Below, in pieces: positions 6,915 through 15,059 of a stretch of 48,224 nt of DNA. Numbering within the stretch: the stretch's first letter is position 1; every line of letters starts with the position of its first letter. The notes under the pieces were generated by a model. It worked only from the letters and a program-made list of their open reading frames with translations. It searched no databases and was not told where the DNA came from. The translations under genes were made by a program, and so were the position numbers. The stretch covers positions 1 through 48,224 of the forward strand of contig JAGBBH010000025.1 of the NCBI GenBank assembly GCA_017938505.1, given 5' to 3'. This DNA comes from Clostridia bacterium (lineage in GTDB: Bacteria; Bacillota; Clostridia; Christensenellales; UBA1242).

Positions 6915-7136
6915 ATGGCAAAGAAATCAGATTACTTCGGTTTGGACTATATTGTAAGTCTTATTCTTGCAATTATCCCTGTAACTGCTTGGATTTGTGG
7001 TTTTATCACAAGATTGCAAGAAGGCAAAATCGTAGCTGCAATCATCAGATTGCTCGGCGTTGGTGTTGTTCTTTGGGTTATTGACCTTGTGTTGATGATT
7101 ACAAGCAAACACATCTTTAGACTTTTGAATATCTAA
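6915..7136 (+). CDS. Small two-helix membrane protein, 73 residues
   Basis: The RBS AGGAGAG precedes ATG 6915. Two predicted transmembrane helices (about 10-33 and 42-63) are joined by a short basic loop (RLQEGK), and the N-terminus MAKKSDYFG is polar. Similar short proteins are common in Clostridia without assigned function. It has its own promoter and a strong terminator, so it is monocistronic. Confidence 0.8.
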   Translation: MAKKSDYFGLDYIVSLILAIIPVTAWICGFITRLQEGKIVAAIIRLLGVGVVLWVIDLVLMITSKHIFRLLNI

Positions 7137-7144
7137 TTGATGAT

Positions 7145-7181
7145 AAAAAAAGAACGCTTTAAAACAAGCGTTCTTTTTTTT
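7145..7181. terminator. Bidirectional terminator
   Basis: The perfect 9-bp stem AGAACGCTT (7151-7159) / AAGCGTTCT (7166-7174) is flanked by an A-run on the left and a T-run on the right. It serves the small membrane gene and the convergent kinase gene. Confidence 0.92.
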
Positions 7182-7205
7182 GTTGCTTTGTTATTTTGAG
7201 ATAAG

Positions 7206-7760
7206 TTATTTTCTCTTGCAAAATACAATATAGTTTTCCATAAGTTCATCACAAATTTCTTCAGGAGTTTTGTTCATACTGTCAATTACAAAATCGAAAT
7301 TTGAAAGGTCTGTCAGGTCAACATTATAGATTTTTTTATAGCGAGCAATTTCTGTTCCTTCTCTCTCTTTTAAAGTTCTTTTTGCTTCTTCAATTGTGTC
7401 GAATTTTTCTTTGCCTGTGCGGTCAGAATTTGCGAGTCGTCTTGCCATTTCATCTTCGTTCAAATCAACAAAGACCTTGAAAGACTTTGGAACAAAATGC
7501 CACGCAAGCCTACTGTCGAAAACCACCTTTTGTCCTTCATATTGTTTTCCTAAAACTTCCGATTGTTTGTCAATATAATAGTCAAAACTTGGGTCAGAAA
7601 GAAGAAATTTATTAAATTCTTCAGAGTTCATTCCCCTCTTTCGAGCTTCCTCCTTGCAGATATCTCCAACGCCTATTCTTTTGAAACCGTATTTTTCAAC
7701 TAAAAGTTTAGAAACGGTTGATTTTCCACTGCAAGGTTTTCCTGTAATAGTGATTATCAT
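7206..7760 (-). CDS. P-loop nucleoside monophosphate kinase, archaeal-type cytidylate kinase-like
   Basis: 184 residues. The ATG at 7760 is preceded by AGGGGGAACT and lies about 20 nt downstream of a promoter; the longer open frame upstream is only the antisense of jag. The Walker A sequence is GKPCSGKST (residues 7-15). Then come GVGDICKEEARKRGM (NMP-binding region), a DSRLAWHFVP strand, an Arg-rich lid (about 125-150: ARRLANSDRTGKEKF, REGTEIARYKKIY) and a DFVIDS strand. The order and spacing resemble archaeal (d)CMP kinases (the compact AAA_18/cytidylate-kinase-like group) rather than the longer bacterial Cmk. It probably phosphorylates a (d)NMP with ATP; the substrate is uncertain. Confidence 0.82.
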   Translation of the reverse strand: MIITITGKPCSGKSTVSKLLVEKYGFKRIGVGDICKEEARKRGMNSEEFNKFLLSDPSFDYYIDKQSEVLGKQYEGQKVVFDSRLAWHFVPKSFKVFVDLNEDEMARRLANSDRTGKEKFDTIEEAKRTLKEREGTEIARYKKIYNVDLTDLSNFDFVIDSMNKTPEEICDELMENYIVFCKRK

Positions 7761-7780
7761 AGTTCCCCCTATTTTGTTTG

Positions 7781-7808
7781 ATGATATCACAAATTGCTCT
7801 TTTTTCAA
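7781..7808 (-). promoter_or_regulatory. Promoter of the kinase gene
   Basis: On the minus strand, TTGAAA (plus 7808-7803), 16-bp spacer, extended -10 TGA-TATCAT (TATCAT at plus 7786-7781). Confidence 0.65.
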
Positions 7809-7827
7809 AACAATTCTAAAAAAATGA

Positions 7828-7856
7828 TTGAAGTTTTTTTGTAAATATGTTAAAGT
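7828..7856 (+). promoter_or_regulatory. Promoter of jag
   Basis: TTGAAG (7828-7833), 17-bp spacer, TAAAGT (7851-7856) with an upstream TG (extended -10). It is divergent from the kinase promoter. Confidence 0.6.
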
Positions 7857-7890
7857 AGAAAGGAAAAGCAAAAAAAGGAGAAAAAACAAA

Positions 7891-8727
7891 ATGCATTCAT
7901 GTGAAGGAACAGGAAAAAACATTGAACAAGCAATCAACAATGCATTGCTTGAACTTAAGGCAGCAAGAGAAGATGTTGACATCAAAATTTTAAGTGAAGG
8001 CGGATTTTTAAAGAAGGCAAAAGTTTTGGTTACAATTTCAGCCGATGCTGTTGAAAAATATGAAAAGAGAGAAAAGTTTAAAGAAGAACTTTCAAAAGAA
8101 GAAACAGACGAAGATTTTGCAGAAAACTTTATGAAAAGAAAAATTGAAACTGCAAAAGAAACAGAAGTCAAAGTTGAAGAAAAGGCAGAAGAACCAAAGC
8201 AAGAAAGAAAAATTCAAATTATCACCGATGAAGAATATGTTGCACCTAAAAAAGTTGAATCCGATGAAGTTATTGGAAAATTGACAGGAGAAGAATTTTT
8301 GCAAGGAGTCCTTTCTGCAATGGAATTGCAAGGAGAAATTGAAAAATTAGAAGATGACAGATTTGTTCGTTATGGGCTTACTGGCGAAAACTTGAACGAT
8401 TTAATTGGTTATCACGGAGAGTGTATGCTTGCGCTTTCTCATCTTATGAATGTTGCTTGCAAGAGTGAAAGCAAAAAAAGATTTGTTCTTGATGTTGAGC
8501 ATTACAGAGAAAAAAGAGCAGAGGCACTCACAGACCTTGCAAAAAAGGTTGCGGGCAAGGTTGCAAAAACTGGAAGATATCACAAGTTTGAACCTATGGA
8601 GGCAAGTGAAAGAAAAATCATTCACACAGCACTTCAAGAAGACGACAGAGTTACAACATTGAGCAAGGGGGAAGAACCTCGCAGATATTTGATTGTTTTT
8701 CCAAGAGAATATAGCGAAAGAGATTAA
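7891..8727 (+). CDS. jag: Jag/KhpB (SpoIIIJ-associated) RNA-binding protein
   Basis: 278 residues from ATG 7891, 8 nt after AAAGGAG. An earlier in-frame ATG at 7828 overlaps the -35 box and lacks an RBS. The Jag_N domain (about 1-52: CEGTGKNIEQAINNALLEL, then GGFLKKAKV) is followed by a long acidic/Lys-rich linker (about 55-130), a KH domain with its GxxG loop in IGYHGE (near residue 175), and an R3H domain (about 215-275) with the R-x3-H motif in ERKIIHTAL and the YLIVFP end. Jag/KhpB works with KhpA as a global RNA chaperone affecting cell elongation and division. In most Bacillota it follows yidC and precedes mnmE. Here mnmE follows, but yidC and rnpA are not upstream. Confidence 0.93.
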   Translation: MHSCEGTGKNIEQAINNALLELKAAREDVDIKILSEGGFLKKAKVLVTISADAVEKYEKREKFKEELSKEETDEDFAENFMKRKIETAKETEVKVEEKAEEPKQERKIQIITDEEYVAPKKVESDEVIGKLTGEEFLQGVLSAMELQGEIEKLEDDRFVRYGLTGENLNDLIGYHGECMLALSHLMNVACKSESKKRFVLDVEHYREKRAEALTDLAKKVAGKVAKTGRYHKFEPMEASERKIIHTALQEDDRVTTLSKGEEPRRYLIVFPREYSERD

Positions 8728-8735
8728 TAGCAAAC

Positions 8736-8794
8736 AAAAACCAATTTAACTTTGAAAGATTTTGAGATTTTTTGAAAGTGAGTTGGTTTTTTTG
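8736..8794 (+). terminator. Probable terminator of jag
   Basis: AAAAACCAA (from 8736) pairs with TTGGTTTTTTT (8783-8793) around a long, imperfectly paired interior (AACTTT / AAAGTGAG). A T-run follows. Confidence 0.6.
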
Positions 8795-8848
8795 TTGTAA
8801 TTTTCACATAAAAAATAACGCTTCAACAAACTTGACATTTTTAAATTC

Positions 8849-8877
8849 TTGATTTTTTGACATTATGGTGTTATAAT
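8849..8877 (+). promoter_or_regulatory. Promoter of mnmE (leaderless)
   Basis: TTGATT (8849-8854), 17-bp spacer, TATAAT (8872-8877), then 6 nt to ATG 8884. It is the same layout, with the same -35 variant, as the promoter at 4824-4852. Confidence 0.7.
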
Positions 8878-8883
8878 AAAAAA

Positions 8884-10218
8884 ATGGAAACGATAGTAAG
8901 TATTTCGACCCCAATTGGCAAGGGGGCAATTTCAGTTGTAAGAATGAGTGGAGAGAAAAGTCTTGACATGGCTTTACGACTTTTTCACGCAAAAAACTTG
9001 AATAAAGAAAATGTTCAACCTAGATATATGTATTTTGGAAAACTTGAACTTGATGAGGGCCTGTTTGAAGAGTGTTTGATGGTTTATTTCAAGAACCCAT
9101 TTTCATATACGGGAGAAGATATTGTTGAGTTTCAAGTGCATGGAGGGGTTCTCCTTGCACAAAAGGTTGTTCAAAGATGTCTTGATGTTGGTGCGAGAAT
9201 GGCGGAAGCGGGAGAGTTCTCAAAGAGAGCATTTCTTAATGGCAAGATAACTCTTGACAAAGCGGAGGCAATCATTGGGGAAATTAATGCAGAAGCTGAG
9301 GGTGAACTTAAGAGCAGTTTGCAAGTTACAAACGGACGCCTGGCACAAGAGATTTTGTCGCAACAAGAAAATCTAAAACTTATGCTTGCGGAAATAGAAG
9401 TTGGAATGGATTATCCTGATGAAGTTGAAGAACTTGGATTGATTTTAAATGTCAAAGAAAAGCTTCAATCAATTTTTCAAAGATTGGAACAAATCATTGC
9501 TTCATCACAAAGTGCGAAATATTTAAAGAATGGCATAAATGTTGCACTTGTGGGAAAGACAAATGTTGGCAAAAGTAGTGTGATGAATTCGTTGCTCGGT
9601 TCTGACCGTGCGATTGTAACGGATATAAAAGGAACAACACGAGATAGCATTACAGAAAGCTTTGAATTTGGTGGAATAAAAATCAACTTGATTGACACTG
9701 CTGGAATCCGTGAAACTGAAGATGTTGTTGAAAGTTTAGGAATTGAAAAAAGCAAACAAACCCTATCAAGTGCAGATGTAATTCTGTTTGTGCTTGACGG
9801 AAGTGAAACTTTGTCAGAAGAGGACAAATTCATTGAAAAACTGGTAAACGACAAGAATGTTTTAAGAGTTGTAAACAAAACAGACAAAAACAGGGTATTA
9901 CCGAAGTTTGATTCTGAAATTGAAATTTCTGCATTGGAAGGAAAAAACATAGACAAGTTAAAGCAAAAAATTGTTGATATGGTAATTTTGCAAGAGATAG
10001 ATTTTAATGCATTGGTTCTTACGAACGAAAGGCAAATTGAGGTTTTGAAATTGGCACAAAGCCAATTGAGGGAAATCTTGCAAACGGAGAACTTGTCATT
10101 AGATGTGTTGTCAATGCTGATAAAAAATGTGTGGAAGTCGCTTGGGAAGATTACGGGCAACACAGAAAACGAAGACATAATTGACCTTATTTTTTCCAAA
10201 TTTTGTCTTGGGAAATAA
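8884..10218 (+). CDS. mnmE: tRNA modification GTPase MnmE
   Basis: 444 residues from ATG 8884 (METIVSISTPIGKGAISVVR), the usual family start; the in-frame ATG at 8857 lies in the promoter. The N-terminal formyl-THF-binding domain (about 1-115) and a helical domain surround a G domain (about 213-365) with G1 GKTNVGKSS, G2 TTRD, G3 DTAG and G4 NKTD. The protein ends in the FCLGK motif, whose Cys is catalytic. MnmE and MnmG form a complex that installs (carboxymethyl)aminomethyl groups at U34 of certain tRNAs. mnmG follows after 50 bp. There is no Shine-Dalgarno sequence before the ATG, consistent with a leaderless mRNA. Confidence 0.97.
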   Translation: METIVSISTPIGKGAISVVRMSGEKSLDMALRLFHAKNLNKENVQPRYMYFGKLELDEGLFEECLMVYFKNPFSYTGEDIVEFQVHGGVLLAQKVVQRCLDVGARMAEAGEFSKRAFLNGKITLDKAEAIIGEINAEAEGELKSSLQVTNGRLAQEILSQQENLKLMLAEIEVGMDYPDEVEELGLILNVKEKLQSIFQRLEQIIASSQSAKYLKNGINVALVGKTNVGKSSVMNSLLGSDRAIVTDIKGTTRDSITESFEFGGIKINLIDTAGIRETEDVVESLGIEKSKQTLSSADVILFVLDGSETLSEEDKFIEKLVNDKNVLRVVNKTDKNRVLPKFDSEIEISALEGKNIDKLKQKIVDMVILQEIDFNALVLTNERQIEVLKLAQSQLREILQTENLSLDVLSMLIKNVWKSLGKITGNTENEDIIDLIFSKFCLGK

Positions 10219-10268
10219 GATGTCAAATCGCGTGAGGGTTAGAGAAAAATTATAATTAAGGAAAAAAG

Positions 10269-12125
10269 ATGAAAGAAAATTTTGAAAAGTTTGACACAAT
10301 TGTTGTTGGTGCGGGACATGCAGGTTGTGAGGCAGCATTGGCGTTGGCAAGAACAGGAAACAAGACCCTGCTTTTGACAATAAGTCTTGATGCCATTGCT
10401 TTTTTGGCATGCAACCCATCAATTGGCGGGACTGCAAAAGGACAATTGGTTGCCGAGGTTGATGCCCTTGGCGGAGAAATGGGAATTAATGCAGACAAGA
10501 CTGCAATTCAAATAAGAATGTTGAACAGAGGCAAAGGCCCCGCTGTTCAAAGTTTGCGTGCACAGGCGGACAAAAAGGCTTATCACATTGAAATGAAGAA
10601 AACCCTTGAAAGAGAAGAAAATCTTTTTGTGAGACAGGGAGAAGTTGTTGACATAAAACTTGTTGGTGAGGAAAAAGAAGTTACGACACATCTTGGGCTT
10701 GTTTATCGTGCAAAAAGTGTTGTGTTTGCAACCGGGGTTTATTTAAAGAGTGAAATTATAATCGGACAAAGTAGAGAGGCAACCGGGCCAAATGGATTTA
10801 AAAATGCTTCCAAGCTTTCTGACAGTTTGAGAGGACTTGGAATTGAACTCTTGCGTTTTAAAACCGGAACGCCGGTCAGACTTCACGCAAGAAGCGTGGA
10901 TTGTTCTCAAATGCAATTGCAAGAGGGAGATGAGGATATATATCCATTCTCATATATGTCGGACAAAAAACCTGAAAACAAGACGGTTTGCTATTTGACA
11001 TACACGACGCCTCAAACGCACGAGATAATTAGAAACAACATTGAAAAAGCCCCTGCTGTTTCAGGAGAGATTAAAGGAATTGGTCCTCGTTATTGTCCAT
11101 CAATAGAAACGAAGGTTGTTAGATTTGCAGACAAAGAAAGACATCAACTTTTCTTGGAACCAGAAGCACTTGACACACAAGAAATGTATTTGCAAGGGTT
11201 TAGCACTTCAATGCCTGCTGACATTCAAAAAGATATGGTTCGTTCTGTGATAGGAATGGAAAAAGCGGAAATTATGAGAGATGCTTATGCTATCGAATAT
11301 GATTGCATTGAACCAACTCAATTGAAGCCAACATTAGAGTTAAAGTCGGTAAAGGGTTTGTTTTTTGCTGGGCAAATTAACGGAACTAGTGGATATGAAG
11401 AGGCTGCGGCACAAGGAATAATTGCAGGAATCAATGCTAACTTATATAACAAAGGGAAAGAACAACTTGTTTTAAAGAGAAGTGATGCATATATTGGCGT
11501 GCTTATTGACGACATTGTAACGAAAGGAACAAACGAACCCTATAGAATGATGACGAGCCGTGCTGAATATAGACTTTTGTTAAGGCAAGACAATGCGGAT
11601 TTAAGATTAACCGAAATAGGTAGAAGAGTTGGCTTAGTAAATGATGAAAGGTATGCTCGCTTTGTTGAAAAACAGAAAAAACTTCAAGAGATTGAAGAAG
11701 TTTTGCAACAAAAAGTAAAGGTTGATGAAACATTGAAAAGGCTTTGTGAAGAAAATGGTGAAAATCTACCTAGAGAAAGTATGAAAATTCACGACCTTAT
11801 GAGAAGAAACAATTTGGACATTTTTAAATTCGCAAAAGCTTATAATTTGTTTGCTGGCATTGACAAAACTTTGCTTGATGTTGTAAATACAAAAGTCAAA
11901 TATGAGGGGTATTTACAACAACAGGAAGATGATGTTAAAAAGATGTTGGCAAACGAAAAGGTATTAATACCGATAGATTTTGACTATGCTGCTCAGAGAG
12001 GATTGAGAACGGAAGCGATTGAAAAACTGAGTAAAATAAGACCATTAAATTTAGGACAGGCTTCAAGAATTTCAGGAGTGTCCCCTGCCGACATATCTGT
12101 TCTTTCAATTCTAATAAAAAAATAA
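10269..12125 (+). CDS. mnmG: tRNA uridine-5-carboxymethylaminomethyl modification enzyme MnmG
   Basis: 618 residues, RBS AAGGA before ATG 10269. The Rossmann FAD-binding motif is VVGAGHAGCEAALALARTG (about 10-28), followed by the family signature CNPSIGG and GPAVQSLRAQADK. An NAD-binding region holds the second glycine motif (about 155-175), and the helical C-terminal domain that contacts MnmE ends in the conserved ARPLNLGQASRISG-like segment (here IRPLNLGQASRISGVSP). The length is normal for the family. It is FAD-dependent and works with MnmE on the tRNA wobble uridine. It is followed by rsmG after 11 bp, so mnmE-mnmG-rsmG are probably cotranscribed. Confidence 0.97.
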   Translation: MKENFEKFDTIVVGAGHAGCEAALALARTGNKTLLLTISLDAIAFLACNPSIGGTAKGQLVAEVDALGGEMGINADKTAIQIRMLNRGKGPAVQSLRAQADKKAYHIEMKKTLEREENLFVRQGEVVDIKLVGEEKEVTTHLGLVYRAKSVVFATGVYLKSEIIIGQSREATGPNGFKNASKLSDSLRGLGIELLRFKTGTPVRLHARSVDCSQMQLQEGDEDIYPFSYMSDKKPENKTVCYLTYTTPQTHEIIRNNIEKAPAVSGEIKGIGPRYCPSIETKVVRFADKERHQLFLEPEALDTQEMYLQGFSTSMPADIQKDMVRSVIGMEKAEIMRDAYAIEYDCIEPTQLKPTLELKSVKGLFFAGQINGTSGYEEAAAQGIIAGINANLYNKGKEQLVLKRSDAYIGVLIDDIVTKGTNEPYRMMTSRAEYRLLLRQDNADLRLTEIGRRVGLVNDERYARFVEKQKKLQEIEEVLQQKVKVDETLKRLCEENGENLPRESMKIHDLMRRNNLDIFKFAKAYNLFAGIDKTLLDVVNTKVKYEGYLQQQEDDVKKMLANEKVLIPIDFDYAAQRGLRTEAIEKLSKIRPLNLGQASRISGVSPADISVLSILIKK

Positions 12126-12136
12126 AAGGGGTTAAA

Positions 12137-12835
12137 ATGAAAAATCTAAAAACAATATTTGAAAAATATGGAATTGGTTTAGATGAGTTGCAAGAAAAGA
12201 ATTTTTGCAGATATTTTAACCATATGGTTGAAACGAACAAGTTTTTAAATCTGACAGCCATAACAGAGGAAGATGAAGTTGTTGTCAAACATTTTTTGGA
12301 CAGTGTTTTGCCGAAAAACCTATTTAAAGACGGTGCAACGGTAATTGATGTTGGAAGTGGTGCGGGTTTTCCTGCATTGCCATTAAAGATTGTTCGTAAT
12401 GATTTGCAAATTTGTATGTTGGACAGTTTGAATAAAAGGGTTAATTTTTTAAACGAGGTAGTTGAAAAGTTGCGACTTAAAAATATTTTTGCAGTCCATT
12501 CCAGAGCAGAAGATTATGCAAAGACAAAAAGAGAAAGTTTTGATGTGGCAACTGCGAGGGCTGTGGCGAGTCTTGATACGCTTGTCGAGTATTTACTCCC
12601 TTTTGTAAAGATTGGGGGCTGTGCAATAATTTACAAGGCAGCAAAGTTGGCAGAAGAACTTGGGTTGGCAAAAAAAGCAATCGAAATACTTGGAGGAAAA
12701 ATTGACAAGATTGTAAATTTCAAAATAGAAGAAAATGATATTGAGAGAAATGTTCTTGTGATAAAAAAAATCAAGCAAACTCCTGTCAAATATCCTAGAG
12801 GAAAGAATCTCCCAAAGACGACTCCAATAAAATAA
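12137..12835 (+). CDS. rsmG: 16S rRNA (guanine-527-N7)-methyltransferase RsmG
   Basis: 232 residues, RBS AAAGGGG 6 nt before ATG 12137. A Rossmann SAM-dependent methyltransferase: motif I is VIDVGSGAGFPALPLKI (about 68-84), then MLDSLNKRVNFLNEV, a TARAVASLDTLVEYLLPFVK segment typical of RsmG, and a basic tail (KYPRGKNLPKTTP, about 218-231) where family members end similarly. It makes m7G527 in the 530 loop of 16S rRNA with SAM. The position between mnmG and parA is the classic order of Bacillota. Two tandem terminators follow. Confidence 0.96.
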   Translation: MKNLKTIFEKYGIGLDELQEKNFCRYFNHMVETNKFLNLTAITEEDEVVVKHFLDSVLPKNLFKDGATVIDVGSGAGFPALPLKIVRNDLQICMLDSLNKRVNFLNEVVEKLRLKNIFAVHSRAEDYAKTKRESFDVATARAVASLDTLVEYLLPFVKIGGCAIIYKAAKLAEELGLAKKAIEILGGKIDKIVNFKIEENDIERNVLVIKKIKQTPVKYPRGKNLPKTTPIK

Positions 12836-12849
12836 GCAAATATGTTTGC

Positions 12850-12894
12850 AACCAATTTAAAAACCACAAAAAATTTAACATAAATTGGTTTTTT
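12850..12894 (+). terminator. Terminator 1 of the mnmE-mnmG-rsmG operon
   Basis: The perfect 10-bp stem AACCAATTTA (12850-12859) / TAAATTGGTT (12881-12890) has a 21-nt loop and is followed by T's. Confidence 0.72.
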
Positions 12895-12911
12895 GATTAA
12901 AGATTATAAAA

Positions 12912-12948
12912 AAATAAGCAAAAAGTTATAAAATTGCTTATTTTTTCT
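12912..12948 (+). terminator. Tandem terminator 2 before parA
   Basis: The 10-bp stem AAATAAGCAA (12912-12921) / TTGCTTATTT (12934-12943) has a 12-nt loop and is followed by a T-run. Together with the previous hairpin it separates rsmG from parA transcription. Confidence 0.78.
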
Positions 12949-12970
12949 TTATTTTTTTTTAAAATTTATG

Positions 12971-12988
12971 TATAATTTAACAAAGGAA
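12971..12988 (+). promoter_or_regulatory. -10 box and RBS of parA
   Basis: TATAAT (12971-12976) is the only clear promoter element; no good -35 is visible in the T-rich tract upstream. AAAGGAA (about 12982-12988) sits 7 nt before ATG 12996. Confidence 0.5.
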
Positions 12989-12995
12989 TAGGTGT

Positions 12996-13823
12996 ATGGG
13001 AAAAATTATTGCATTTGCCAACCAAAAGGGTGGCGTTGGAAAAACTACAACTTGTGTGAATGTAGCAACCTATATGGCACTTATGGACAAAAAAGTGCTG
13101 GTTCTTGATTTGGACCCTCAAGGAAATGCGACAACGGCAGTTGGAATCGAAAAAACAAAAGATTTGCTTACAATTTATGACCTAATTGGTGGTGAGTGTG
13201 CTTATGATGAGGTCATTAAGCCAACCATTATAGACAATCTTTATATAATTCCATCAACAATTGACCTTTCAGGTGCTGATGTTGAGTTAATTCAGATGCC
13301 TCAGAGAGAAAAAATCATTAAAAGAATTCTTGATGAGATAAAAGAAAGTTATGATTTCATACTTATTGACTGTCCTCCATCGTTGAATTTAATAACGGTC
13401 AACGCTTTAACTGCTTCTGACAGCGTGTTGATTCCAATTCAATGTGAATTCTTTGCGTTGGAAGGGTTGGCTCAGTTGATGAACACAATTAGGTTGATTA
13501 AACAACACCTCAATGCAGATTTGGATATTGAGGGTGTTGTAATGACAATGAAAGAAAAAAGATATAATCTCACTAATCAGGTTGCCAATGAAGTTATAAA
13601 ACTTTTTAACACAAAGGTGTATCTTACAACAATTCCAAGAAATGTAAGGTTGGCAGAGGCTCCAAGTCATGGCTTGCCAATTGCTCTTTACGATGCAAAT
13701 TCCAAGGGTGCAGAAGCATATTTGAGTTTGGCGGAAGAGATTATGAAAAGGAATAAAATTCCTTTTAAGAAGATTTCTAAGTTGAGAAAGATAAAGTTTA
13801 AGGGAGGAAACAATGATGAGTAG
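12996..13823 (+). CDS. parA: Chromosome-partitioning ATPase ParA/Soj
   Basis: 275 residues. It opens with MGKIIAFANQKGGVGKTTT, the deviant Walker A motif of the ParA/MinD family (signature Lys of KGGVGKTT). A conserved Asp-Pro-Gln-Gly-Asn follows in LDLDPQGNATT, then the Walker B strand ILIDCPPSLNLIT and the C-terminal TTIPRNVRLAEAPSHGLPI motif of Soj proteins. ATP-dependent dimers bind DNA non-specifically and move ParB-parS complexes; Soj also regulates DnaA in Bacillus. The gene overlaps parB by 11 bp (translational coupling). The C-terminus is basic (KIPFKKISKLRKIKFKGG), somewhat longer than usual. Confidence 0.97.
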   Translation: MGKIIAFANQKGGVGKTTTCVNVATYMALMDKKVLVLDLDPQGNATTAVGIEKTKDLLTIYDLIGGECAYDEVIKPTIIDNLYIIPSTIDLSGADVELIQMPQREKIIKRILDEIKESYDFILIDCPPSLNLITVNALTASDSVLIPIQCEFFALEGLAQLMNTIRLIKQHLNADLDIEGVVMTMKEKRYNLTNQVANEVIKLFNTKVYLTTIPRNVRLAEAPSHGLPIALYDANSKGAEAYLSLAEEIMKRNKIPFKKISKLRKIKFKGGNNDE

Positions 13824-14751
13824 TAAAGGTCTTGGTCGAGGTCTTGAGGCGTTATTTGGAATATATAAAGAAGACGATAGTAATAAAAACATAACTACAC
13901 AAACAAAAGAAAGTTCTGGGGTTTTGCAAATTGATATAACAAAAATCAAACCAAATCCCAACCAACCAAGAAAGATTTTTGACGAAGAAGCATTGAAGGA
14001 TTTGGCGGCATCTATCAAAGTCCACGGAATTGTTCAGCCTATTGTGTTGAACAAAAGTAGCAATGGCGAATATCTTATCATTGCTGGAGAGAGAAGGTGG
14101 CGTGCGGCGAACTTGTGCGGTCTAAAAACTGTTCCTGCAGTAGTTAATAATTACACAGAAAAGCAAATCAAAGAAATAAGTATCATTGAAAACCTTCAAA
14201 GAGAAGATTTGAATCCTGTTGAGGCTGCAAGGGCGATTAAAGAGTTGATGGAAGAATACCAATTAACTCAAGAAACGGTTTCTGAGAGAATTGGAAAAAG
14301 TCGTTCCAATGTGGCGAATACATTGAGATTGCTCACTCTTGACCCTACAGTTTTAAATTTGGTGGAAAATGGGAAGGTTTCCGCAGGTCATGCGAGATGC
14401 TTGGTTGTTGTAGAAGATGTTAATCAACAGATTAAGATGGCGCAACTTGTCGCAACAAAAAATTTAAGTGTGCGCGACCTTGAAAAGATGGTAAAAAACT
14501 ACACAAATCCAACAAAAAAGGTTGTTGTCAAGTCAGAACAGTCTTTAGAGCTTAAAGAATTAATAAATCAGATGCAAAAAACATTTGCAACAAAGGTTTC
14601 GGCAATTGGAAATGATTCAAAAGGAAGAATATATATAGATTACTATACTAGAGATGACTTGGATAGAATTGCAGAACTTTTAGAGTTATTAAATAAAAAG
14701 GAAATGACCTTGCAAGACTTGCAAAATTACAATAAAAGAAAAGGCGTTTAG
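13813..14751 (+). CDS. parB: Chromosome-partitioning protein ParB/Spo0J
   Basis: 312 residues. ATG 13813 follows GGGAGG and lies inside the 3' end of parA. The N-terminus SSKGLGRGLEALFG is the ParA-interacting peptide. The ParB CTPase domain (about 40-135) carries NPNQPRK and the GERRWRAANL box (CTP/Mg binding), followed by the ENLQREDLNPVEAA motif. An HTH (about 160-185: SERIGKSRSNVANTLRLL) reads parS, and the C-terminal dimerisation domain covers about 245-305. ParB clamps load at parS and spread. Three perfect parS sites start 11 bp after its stop codon. Similarity to Noc was considered, but the adjacent parA and the canonical parS favour Spo0J/ParB. Confidence 0.96.
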   Translation: MMSSKGLGRGLEALFGIYKEDDSNKNITTQTKESSGVLQIDITKIKPNPNQPRKIFDEEALKDLAASIKVHGIVQPIVLNKSSNGEYLIIAGERRWRAANLCGLKTVPAVVNNYTEKQIKEISIIENLQREDLNPVEAARAIKELMEEYQLTQETVSERIGKSRSNVANTLRLLTLDPTVLNLVENGKVSAGHARCLVVVEDVNQQIKMAQLVATKNLSVRDLEKMVKNYTNPTKKVVVKSEQSLELKELINQMQKTFATKVSAIGNDSKGRIYIDYYTRDDLDRIAELLELLNKKEMTLQDLQNYNKRKGV

Positions 14752-14754
14752 AGG

Positions 14755-14787
14755 AAAAGAATGTTTCACGTGAAACATTCTTTTTTT
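14755..14787 (+). terminator. parS site 1 inside a 30-bp perfect palindrome with T-run: dual parS and terminator
   Basis: The parS 16-mer TGTTTCACGTGAAACA (14762-14777) is extended on both sides to a perfect palindrome at 14755-14784, followed on the plus strand by T's to 14787. It begins 4 nt after the parB stop. As RNA it would form a hairpin of about 13 bp with a U-tract, so the centromere site should also terminate the parAB transcript. Confidence 0.85.
14762..14777. promoter_or_regulatory. parS site 1
   Basis: Exact match to the bacterial parS consensus TGTTNCACGTGAAACA. Confidence 0.97.
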
Positions 14788-14909
14788 GTTTATATTTTGT
14801 TTGATATATATTGATTAAGCATATTGCTGGTATAGTCGCTTGCAAACTGTCAAAAAATTACCAATTCAGAATGGCGCAAACAAATATTGATGAATTTTTG
14901 CAATAAAAA

Positions 14910-14925
14910 TGTTTCACGTGAAACA
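14910..14925. promoter_or_regulatory. parS site 2
   Basis: Exact TGTTTCACGTGAAACA, 148 bp after site 1. No T-run follows and the flanks are not palindromic beyond the site. Confidence 0.97.
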
Positions 14926-15059
14926 ATTCTGAATATTAATTAATGCGAATATATAATTATATGTTAATGATATAAAATGTGTTTATGTTTATGAAATAAA
15001 TAAAGTGTCAAATTAAACAATTAAAATATGGGTATCAATATATTATAGTAGCGGCAAAA

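Noticed and set aside
7761-8171. N-terminal extension of the kinase frame
   Set aside because: It is the antisense of jag and lies upstream of the kinase promoter; the ATG at 7760 has its own RBS and starts at the usual position before the P-loop.
8857-8877. TTGACA at 8857-8862 as the -35 of mnmE
   Set aside because: Only 9 bp separate it from TATAAT at 8872; TTGATT at 8849-8854 gives the correct 17-bp spacing.
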